Below, piece by piece: positions 8,231 through 13,308 of a stretch of 13,308 nucleotides of DNA (position 1 is the stretch's first letter; each line of letters starts with the position of its first letter). The stretch is from contig USMP01000008.1 of assembly GCA_900555795.1 (NCBI GenBank), forward strand, positions 1-13,308, in the 5' to 3' direction. The notes below the pieces were generated by a model. The model searched no databases and was not told where the DNA came from. It was given only the letters and a program-made list of their open reading frames with translations. Source of the DNA: an uncultured Eubacteriales bacterium. GTDB taxonomy: Bacteria; Bacillota; Clostridia; Oscillospirales; Oscillospiraceae. The position numbers were made by a program, and so were the translations under genes.

Positions 8231-8275
8231 GCTGGCTTTGCCCAGGCTGGAGGCTGTCTCCATGCCCGGGAGGAC

Positions 8276-8920
8276 TTACACGCAGTACAACACAATGCAC
8301 AGGTACTGCAGAACACTCCCCGCTAGGACGAAGAGGTGCCAGACGAAGTGCATATAGTGACCCTGGGACTTGTAGAACACGATTCCGGCGGTGTAGGCTA
8401 CGCCTCCCGCCACCAGCAGAAACAGTCCCATGGGCGGCAGCGCCTGAACGATAGTGCCCATGGCCACTACGACAAGCCAGCCCATAAGGGCGTACAGCGC
8501 CAGGGACACCTTGTCAAAGCGCTTGAGATCAATAGCGTTCAGGGTGATGCCGATTACAGCCAGGGTGCTGTTGGTGAGAAAGAGCATCCAGCCTGTCCGC
8601 CCCCCTACGGTCAGCAGGGACAGGGGAATATAGGTTCCCAGAATCAGCAGATAGATGGAGCAGTGGTCCATCACCCGCAGCACCTTCTTCACCGAGGGCC
8701 GGCGTACTCCATGGTATACCGCGGAGGCGGTGTACAGCAGCACCAGGCTGGCGGCATAGGCGGCCAGGCTGCATATTGTCATGACCGAGCCGCTCATAAT
8801 GCCCTTGACCACCAGCGGCACCGCGCCTGCCAGGGCCAGCAGTGCCCCCACACCGTGGGATATGGTGTTAGCCAGTTCCTCCCCTGTGGTCTGCTGCCGG
8901 GTAATCCGTTCTTTTGCCAT
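8276..8920 (-). CDS. trhA: Hemolysin III / PAQR family membrane protein (TrhA-like)
   Basis: A 214-residue integral membrane protein with about seven hydrophobic segments, the normal size for bacterial hemolysin III/PAQR proteins. Conserved metal-site residues are present: E14 and N18-SH22 (EELANTISHGVG), S66 and H70 (YTASAVYHG), D85-H86 (DHCSIYLLILGTYIPL), and H191/H195 in HFVWHLFVL. The family is linked to membrane lipid homeostasis and zinc-dependent hydrolase-like chemistry; haemolytic activity is a historical label. The start has AAAGGACGG upstream. A consensus promoter lies behind it and it diverges from the DUF1836 gene. Nothing appears missing. Confidence 0.94.
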   Translation of the reverse strand: MAKERITRQQTTGEELANTISHGVGALLALAGAVPLVVKGIMSGSVMTICSLAAYAASLVLLYTASAVYHGVRRPSVKKVLRVMDHCSIYLLILGTYIPLSLLTVGGRTGWMLFLTNSTLAVIGITLNAIDLKRFDKVSLALYALMGWLVVVAMGTIVQALPPMGLFLLVAGGVAYTAGIVFYKSQGHYMHFVWHLFVLAGSVLQYLCIVLYCV

Positions 8921-8955
8921 AAAAACCGTCCTTTCAATTCAGAGCAACACATAAT

Positions 8956-8972
8956 CTAATATTTAATATTAG
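8956..8972. promoter_or_regulatory. Palindrome at the hemolysin III transcription start (candidate operator)
   Basis: CTAATATT-T-AATATTAG has perfect 8-base arms around a single central base, overlaps the end of the -10 box and is centred on the predicted start point. This is a classic repressor position. AT-rich palindromes arise by chance more easily in AT-rich DNA, so regulation is only inferred. Confidence 0.45.
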
Positions 8973-8999
8973 TATATATTGCTTATTAGAATATGTCAA
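8971..8999 (-). promoter_or_regulatory. Consensus promoter of the hemolysin III gene
   Basis: TTGACA (8999-8994, perfect -35) and TATACT (8976-8971) with a 17-base spacer on the minus strand. The region is strikingly AT-rich within a GC-rich window. The expected start point is near 8964, about 44 bases before the start codon. Confidence 0.85.
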
Positions 9000-9033
9000 G
9001 CGGTACACAAGAGATATTTTTTGATCTTTTATA

Positions 9034-9062
9034 TTGCATTATTCCACTGCGTTCGCTATACT
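9034..9062 (+). promoter_or_regulatory. Promoter of the DUF1836 gene
   Basis: TTGCAT (9034-9039) and TATACT (9057-9062) are 17 bases apart, divergent from the hemolysin III promoter 35 bases away. The start point would fall almost on the ribosome-binding site, giving a very short leader of about 15-20 bases. Confidence 0.65.
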
Positions 9063-9084
9063 GGAGAAAAAGGAGGGATGGCCT

Positions 9085-9630
9085 GTGAACCAGGAGTATG
9101 AGCACGTTGCCCGGCGGCTGGCGGAGTGGGAGGCCGGTATGGACGCGTTCCGCCTGCCGGACTGGGAGAGCCTGCCGCAGCTGGAACTGTATATGGATCA
9201 GGTGATTATCCTGCTCAACCAGTACCTGGGACCTCTGTACCGGAGTGGGGAGGAGAAGGCTGTCACCGCCAGCATCATCAATAACTATGTGCGCCTGCGG
9301 GTGCTGCCGGCGCCCCGGAAGAAGAAGTATGGCCGGATTCACATTGCCTGCCTGGTGATGATCTGTATTCTCAAGCAGAGTTTGAGCATCTCCTCCATTC
9401 AGCGGCTGCTGCCGGTGGAGCCGGAGGAGGGGGCGGTGCGGGAACTGTACGAGGACTTTGTGCAGCAGTACCGGCAGGCCTCAGCTGGGTTTTTGACGTA
9501 TATCCGTTCCCCACAGGCGCCGCAGGAAACCGGTGGAAAGCTGGTCACATCTACGGCGGTGATGTCCACGCTGGCTAAGGATCTCACAGAATTTTTGCTC
9601 CGGCAGGAGCCGGAGAAACCTCAAAAATAG
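9085..9630 (+). CDS. DUF1836 domain-containing protein
   Basis: A 181-residue cytosolic protein. Residues 36-105 carry the DUF1836 signature: LYMDQVIILLNQYLGP, then ASIINNYVRLRVLPAPRKKKYGR, then IHIACLVMICILKQSLSISSIQRLL. The pattern of a helix pair followed by KKKYxRxHI resembles a MerR-like winged helix, so a DNA-binding regulator is plausible but unproven. The C-terminal 70 residues are helical and variable. I chose the GTG at 9085: AGGAGG lies eight bases upstream, while the ATG at 9078 is out of frame and stops after seven codons. It diverges from the hemolysin III gene and could be its regulator, though that is only a position-based guess. Confidence 0.9.
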   Translation: MNQEYEHVARRLAEWEAGMDAFRLPDWESLPQLELYMDQVIILLNQYLGPLYRSGEEKAVTASIINNYVRLRVLPAPRKKKYGRIHIACLVMICILKQSLSISSIQRLLPVEPEEGAVRELYEDFVQQYRQASAGFLTYIRSPQAPQETGGKLVTSTAVMSTLAKDLTEFLLRQEPEKPQK

Positions 9631-9660
9631 GATGATGCCGCTCCTTTGACAGCGGCACAG

Positions 9661-9702
9661 GGAACGCCGCAGGATATGTATACCCCGCGGCGTTCCTTTT
9701 TT
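9661..9702 (+). terminator. Rho-independent terminator after the DUF1836 gene
   Basis: GGAACGCCGC pairs with GCGGCGTTCC (10 bp, 16-base loop) and is followed directly by six T residues. It starts 31 bases after the stop codon. Confidence 0.9.
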
Positions 9703-10040
9703 ATGAGAGGATTCAGTCTGCGCAGCCCATAAGATAAGCAGTCCGCCAGCTTGGCGGCCCGGCATCCGTCGGCAATGGCGGCAGGGCGGAGTGCAGAGGC
9801 TCCTCTGCTCCCGGCGGGCCGCCTTGCTGAGGGACCGTGAGAAAGCCAACGTGCTCCCGCCGCCGCTGGGGACCCCGCACCCCCAAAGCTAGACAGTATC
9901 ATAGACTGGAACTGGCCTTGGGGGTGTAATTATGCCGGCGGGGAGACCGGACAGACGGTATGAGGCGGAATGCATGAAAATTTTATCCAAAAAACTTTGC
10001 CTAACTTTGGGGGCGGTTTGCTTTCCGTATAAGGGAAAAT
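9703..10040. other. Palindrome-rich non-coding stretch, possible mobile-element or origin-of-transfer remnant
   Basis: These 338 bases carry no convincing gene. They hold several inverted repeats: CCGCCA-GCT-TGGCGG (9743-9757), GCAGAGG-CT-CCTCTGC (9793-9808), GGGGACCCC (9868-9876), and a spaced pair CACCCCCAA (9878-9886) / TTGGGGGTG (9918-9926) with 31 bases between. A short frame starting MPAGRPDRRYEAECMK opens at 9931 but runs into the antisense of the next gene. The dense dyads recall DNA-processing sites of mobilisable elements of gut Clostridia, which is an impression from memory and not a match. It could also be a scar where two segments were joined, or a structured RNA. No relaxase, integrase or transposase lies nearby. 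Confidence 0.3.
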
Positions 10041-11003
10041 TTATTTTAGCAGATCCCGCAGTTCAGGTACTACGAACTTTGGAATGCGGCCGGAGAAAAA
10101 GTTGTCAATGGCCTCTGCGCAGGCGATTGAGGAGCGGGTGGACGCCTCCCTGGTGGCACCGCCAATGTGGGGAGCGACCAAGACATTCTCCATATGGAAC
10201 AGAGGGCTATTCAGGTCGAATGGTTCCTGTTCTACTGTATCCAGGCCGGCGCCCGCAATTTGATTCGCCTCCAAAGCCCGGATCAGGGCAGGCTCATCCA
10301 CAATAGCACCCCGGGCGGTATTGATGAGGAAGGCGCTCTCCTTCATGAGTTCAAACTCTCGGTCACTGATGCTGTGGATGGTATCCTTGGCAGCGGGGAC
10401 GTGAAGAGATACATAATCACTCTGGCGAAAGATCTCGTCTCGGTCCTCAACCATTTGGATGTACGCAGGAACATCCCGGGCGAAGGGATCATAGGCAAGC
10501 ACCCTCATGTTAAAGCCGAAAGCTGCCTTCTTCGCAACCAGCTTTCCAATATGACCGGTACCGATAAACCCCAGGGTCTTGCCCTCCAGTTCAGTTTTCT
10601 GAATGCCCATTTTGGCGTAGCGGTAGTCCTCCCTGCAGTGGCTCATGACTGCCTTGAAGCGGCGGGAGCAGTGGAGCATATAAAAGATTGTCAGTTCCGC
10701 CACCGAGATAGCGTTGGCACCGCCGGCGGTGGTAACAAGGACGTGATTCCGCTTGGCCGCCTCAATATCAACCATGTCGTATCCTGCGCCATGGCGGGCA
10801 ATGATCTTCAGCCTGGGGGCGGCATCAAAAATTTTGCTGGTAATTTTGGCGGTGCGGACAATCATGGCGTCAGCGTCACGGATGTCGGCGATGATGTCGC
10901 TTTTAGTGAAACCCCGGCCGTCTATGATCTCACAGCCGTGTTCCCTAAGGTAAGCGTACCCCTCGGGCAGAATGGGCTGGGGCAGCAATACTGTATAACT
11001 CAT
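10041..11003 (-). CDS. D-2-hydroxyacid dehydrogenase, phosphoglycerate-dehydrogenase-like
   Basis: A 320-residue NAD-dependent dehydrogenase of the D-isomer-specific family. The nucleotide fold is marked by GFIGTGHIG (145-153), and the catalytic triad is Arg231 (NTARGAIVD), Glu260 (DTVEQEP) and His279 (APHIGG). RHGAGYDMVD (70-79) and GANAISVAEL (95-104) bind substrate. It lacks the C-terminal ACT domain of many biosynthetic SerA proteins, so it is more likely a catabolic 2-hydroxyacid (glyoxylate/hydroxypyruvate-type) enzyme than SerA. The ATG at 11003 has AAGGAG nine bases upstream. It follows the RraA-family gene by 29 bases, so the two form one transcript. No clear terminator is visible after it. 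Confidence 0.9.
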   Translation of the reverse strand: MSYTVLLPQPILPEGYAYLREHGCEIIDGRGFTKSDIIADIRDADAMIVRTAKITSKIFDAAPRLKIIARHGAGYDMVDIEAAKRNHVLVTTAGGANAISVAELTIFYMLHCSRRFKAVMSHCREDYRYAKMGIQKTELEGKTLGFIGTGHIGKLVAKKAAFGFNMRVLAYDPFARDVPAYIQMVEDRDEIFRQSDYVSLHVPAAKDTIHSISDREFELMKESAFLINTARGAIVDEPALIRALEANQIAGAGLDTVEQEPFDLNSPLFHMENVLVAPHIGGATREASTRSSIACAEAIDNFFSGRIPKFVVPELRDLLK

Positions 11004-11032
11004 AACGGTATACTCCTTTTGCTCAGCCAGAA

Positions 11033-11734
11033 TCAGGGCTGGTAGGCAGCATCGATACATTCAAACCCCTTATCCTGAAGGGTTTTATCCACCCAGCCGC
11101 GATTGATGGTTCCGCTGCGGGTCTTGACCAGCTTGCCCTTGTCAGCTTCCTGGAACTTCTTGGCCTCCACCAGAATGCCGGGGGCATCCTTGGGAGGAAT
11201 GACAATGACTCCGTCCGGATCAGCCAGAATGATGTCGCCGGGATTGACGCTGATTCCACCGCAGGAGACGGGAACATTTACCTCACCGGGGCCCTCCTTG
11301 TAGGGGCCGCCGGGGGTGGTGCCCGTGCAGTAGACGGGAAAATCCCACTTGCCAATTTTGTCGATGTCGCGGATAGGCCCGTCCAGGATAATGCCGGCCA
11401 CCTTTTTAACCTCGTAGAGGAAAGCCATCATGACCTCTCCCATCAGGGCCCGGGTGGTGTCCTCCTCGTTAGAGACCACCAACACATCCCCCTCCTGGTA
11501 CATATTCAGCGCGGCGTGGAGGGCTAAATTGTCGCCGGCCCGGCACTTGACCGTTAAGGCGGGGCCGCACATCATCTGGGCCTTGGGGCTGCTGACCAGA
11601 TGAATCCGGGGATTCATGGCGCAGCTGTAGTTCATAACGTCGGCGGTATTGGAGGCCGGAATGGTTTTAAACTGCTCAATCAGATCGGGATCCGGCATAT
11701 TTCGTTTCAGATAAATTCTTTTTCCAACAGGCAT
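11033..11734 (-). CDS. RraA family protein (HMG/CHA aldolase or oxaloacetate decarboxylase-like)
   Basis: A 233-residue RraA-fold protein. The family's metal/pyruvate-binding signature, a Gly-Glu pair about 20 residues before Arg-Asp, is seen as G99-E100 and R122-D123 (ILDGPIRDID). GDIILADPDGVIVIP (166-180) is the other conserved block. Proteins of this fold were first named RNase E inhibitors or menaquinone methyltransferases, but most bacterial members with these residues are divalent-metal aldolases/decarboxylases acting on 4-hydroxy-4-methyl-2-oxoglutarate-type or oxaloacetate substrates. Since there is a dehydrogenase partner downstream, a role in 2-keto acid breakdown is likely. The ATG at 11734 has AGGAGG eight bases upstream. 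It begins 35 bases after an orphan tail reading in the same direction (11770-11910), which may be the end of the preceding operon gene. Confidence 0.9.
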   Translation of the reverse strand: MPVGKRIYLKRNMPDPDLIEQFKTIPASNTADVMNYSCAMNPRIHLVSSPKAQMMCGPALTVKCRAGDNLALHAALNMYQEGDVLVVSNEEDTTRALMGEVMMAFLYEVKKVAGIILDGPIRDIDKIGKWDFPVYCTGTTPGGPYKEGPGEVNVPVSCGGISVNPGDIILADPDGVIVIPPKDAPGILVEAKKFQEADKGKLVKTRSGTINRGWVDKTLQDKGFECIDAAYQP

Positions 11735-11769
11735 GATCGATTCCTCCTAAAAAGTTTTTGCCATATTAC

Positions 11770-11910
11770 TTACAGCTTGGTCACGCCGGTAGAGAATTCG
11801 TACCACTGACCGCGCTCCAAGAACATCATCCGGCCCAGAATGCCGCGTTCCTCACAAGCCTTGTTGACGGCATCCACATAGTCGGCGGGGTCGTACTTGC
11901 CGCTGTAGGC
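11770..11910 (-). pseudogene. Orphan C-terminal tail (46 codons) fused behind the gltB fragment
   Basis: After GltB-like residues ending near GTLIED the frame continues as AYSGKYDPADYVDAVNKACE and on to a stop after GVTKL. This does not look like the usual GltB continuation (a charged helix, then PYGEWLDRNL). It ends 35 bases before the RraA-family gene on the same strand, so I infer that it is the 3' end of a different gene that precedes rraA in a catabolic operon. I do not recognise the family. The boundary is accurate only to 15 or so bases. Confidence 0.35.
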
Positions 11911-13175
11911 ATCCTCAATGAGGGTGCCGGCGGCGGTGTCCACCACCAGCATCTTGCCGGGGCGGATGTGGCCTTTTTTGACGATGTGCTCCGGCGCCAC
12001 ATCCAGCACACCCACCTCCGAGGAGAGGATCAGGTAGCCGTCGTCGGTGACATAGTAGCGCACAGGCCGCAGGCCGTTGCGGTCCAGGATGGCCCCCACA
12101 AGGTCCCCGTCGGAGAAAAGAATGGCCGCCGGACCGTCCCACGCCTCCATCATCGTGGTGTAGTAGTGGTACATGTCCCGCACATCCTGGGGCATATCCC
12201 GGTCCTCCCGCCAGGCCTCCGGAATGGTCAGCATCACCGCCAGGGGCAGGTCAATGCCGTTCATCATCAGAAATTCCAGGGTGTTGTCCAGCATAGCCGA
12301 GTCGGAGCCGGAGGCGTCCACCACCGGCAGCACCTTATCCATGTTCCCCTCCATCACCCGGGAGGACATGGTTTCCTCCCGGGCCAGCATCCGGTCCACA
12401 TTGCCGCGGATGGTGTTGATTTCCCCGTTGTGGAGAATCAGCCGATTGGGGTGGGCCCGCTCCCAGGAGGGGGTGGTGTTGGTGGAGAAACGGGAGTGAA
12501 CCATAGCCAGGGCGGAGGTGCAGTCCTCGCTCTGCAGATCGGGATAGAAGCTGCGCGCTGGCTCACCAGGAACATGCCCTTGTAGACAATGGTGCGGCTG
12601 GACAGGGAGCAGACGTAGGTTTGATCGTTGGACTGCTCAAATTCCCGGCGGACGATATAGAGTTGCCGGTCAAAATCCAGTCCCCGTTCTGTCTCCGCCG
12701 GGCGGCGGATGAAGCACTGGAGGATGGCGGGCATGCCGTCCCGGGCCCTGTCACCCAGCACCTCCGGCGCCACCGGCACCTGCCGCCAGCCCAGGAAATC
12801 CAGCCCTTCCTTTTGACAGATGATCTCAAACATCTTTTTGGCCCGGCTGCGCAGCAGCGTGTTCTGGGGAAAAAAGAACATGCCCACGCCGTAGTCCCGC
12901 TCCTCTCCCAGGGCCACGCCCTGCTCCGCCATCGTCCGCAGGAAGAGCCTGTGGGGTACCTGGAGCATCAGACCCACGCCGTCCCCAATCTTACCGGTGG
13001 CGTCCTTGCCGGCCCGGTACTCCAGCTTCTCCACAATTTTCAGCGCGTCGTCCACCGTCCGGCGGGTCCGCTCCCCCCGGATGCTGATGATGGCGCCGAT
13101 GCCGCAGGCGTCATGCTCAAAGGCCGGAGAATAGAGCCCGCTCTGCCGGCCGGCCTCGTACTTGCGTCGTTCCAT
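11770..13175 (-). pseudogene. gltB: Glutamate synthase large subunit, glutaminase domain, frameshifted and truncated
   Basis: Start ATG at 13175 (AAGGGGGG upstream) gives the class II glutamine amidotransferase domain of GltB, which releases ammonia from glutamine for glutamate synthesis. The nucleophile is Cys24 (HDACGIGA) after a 23-residue propeptide. EYRAGKDATGKIGDG, FEQSNDQTYVCSLSSRTIVYKG and MVHSRFSTNT are hallmarks. After codon 206 the frame slips: CAG-CG-CGC-AGC is one base short of the expected Q-L-R-S, and the next frame continues with RSFYPDLQSEDCTSALAM. It then runs through NGEINTIRGN and VGVLDVAPEHIVKKG until about 11910, where family resemblance ends and 46 unrelated codons follow to the stop. 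A normal GltB is near 1,500 residues with FMN and iron-sulphur domains, all missing here. Whether the frameshift is a mutation or sequencing error is open. Confidence 0.85.
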
Positions 13176-13199
13176 TTGTAAGCCCCCCTTGGGTGGTTT

Positions 13200-13308
13200 T
13201 CAGAGTACCGCTCGAATCCGCTCCACCGCCTCTGCAGTGTCCTCCGCGCCGCCGAACGCGCTCAGGCGGATATAGCCCTCCCCGCTGGGCCCGAAGCCCG
13301 CGCCGGGC
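13200..13308 (-). CDS. dapL: LL-diaminopimelate aminotransferase, C-terminal end (partial)
   Basis: The last 35 codons are visible: [20 protein letters not shown] then [15 protein letters not shown] and a stop. The [13 protein letters not shown] block is the C-terminal PLP-aminotransferase motif, most like DapL, which converts tetrahydrodipicolinate and glutamate to LL-diaminopimelate in lysine and peptidoglycan synthesis. Other class I aminotransferases share parts of this motif, so the exact enzyme is likely but not certain. The stop lies 24 bases before the gltB start, suggesting co-transcription; glutamate is the amino donor for DapL. Confidence 0.75.
   Translation of the reverse strand, partial: PGAGFGPSGEGYIRLSAFGGAEDTAEAVERIRAVL

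Noticed and set aside
9931..10306. A frame beginning MPAGRPDRRYEAEC
   Set aside because: Most of it is antisense to the hydroxyacid dehydrogenase; the first 35 or so residues match nothing I recognise. It is kept only as part of the 9703-10040 note.
10167..11045. Long plus-strand frame opposite the hydroxyacid dehydrogenase
   Set aside because: It is an antisense shadow; the minus-strand protein has a full catalytic triad and cofactor motif.
11758..12585. Long plus-strand frame rich in H, G and V opposite gltB
   Set aside because: It is an antisense shadow with no ribosome site; the minus strand carries clear GltB motifs.
1..13308. CRISPR arrays, tRNA or rRNA genes, toxin-antitoxin or defence genes
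   Set aside because: No regularly spaced direct repeats, no cloverleaf-like stretch, and no protein of such families was recognised on either strand.

Overview
The window looks like a high-GC, low-gene-density stretch from an anaerobic, spore-forming gut Firmicute of the Oscillospiraceae type (Flavonifractor/Intestinimonas/Lawsonibacter-like). This rests on family resemblance: a DUF512 radical-SAM protein followed by a Der-type start, a Spo0A C-terminus, a DUF1836 protein, a stand-alone TSCPD protein, a Clostridia-style gltB and an LL-diaminopimelate aminotransferase (dapL). No RNA genes, CRISPR array or intact insertion sequence were seen.

Layout. Positions 1-5800 are on the minus strand: a GTPase gene cut by the window edge (FeoB-like body, Der-like first residues), a DUF512 radical-SAM gene with a strong promoter and a perfect palindrome over its -10 box, a terminator, and a huge repeat-rich SLH-domain surface protein that lacks its 5' end. 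At about 5784-5800 the surface-protein gene runs head-on into the last 70 or so codons of spo0A on the plus strand. Positions 5800-8188 are plus strand: spo0A 3' end, terminator, promoter, TSCPD protein, terminator, nitroreductase, promoter, rsmI. rsmI converges on a hemolysin III/PAQR membrane protein gene across a bidirectional terminator. That gene in turn diverges from a DUF1836 regulator-like gene; both have near-consensus promoters. A palindrome-rich, apparently non-coding stretch follows (9703-10040). From 10041 to the end everything is on the minus strand: dapL end, then a broken gltB glutaminase domain, then RraA-family protein and a 2-hydroxyacid dehydrogenase.

How genes work together. 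The RraA-like protein and the hydroxyacid dehydrogenase form a tight two-gene unit that looks like a small 2-keto/2-hydroxyacid catabolic module. dapL and gltB are 24 bases apart and would couple lysine/cell-wall precursor and glutamate metabolism. The hemolysin III and DUF1836 genes share a divergent control region.

Main surprise. Four conserved genes are broken or fused: Der/FeoB inside the P-loop, SLH protein against Spo0A, gltB by a one-base frameshift, and gltB again by an abrupt change to an unrelated C-terminal tail that belongs, by context, to the RraA operon. Three of these look like joins of unrelated segments, at least one at a short stretch of shared sequence. The simplest reading is that the window is a mosaic, either a chimeric (metagenomic) assembly or a strongly rearranged genome. 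I do not see a convincing new multi-gene system; the regulatory palindromes and the 9703-10040 stretch are the best non-artefact leads.
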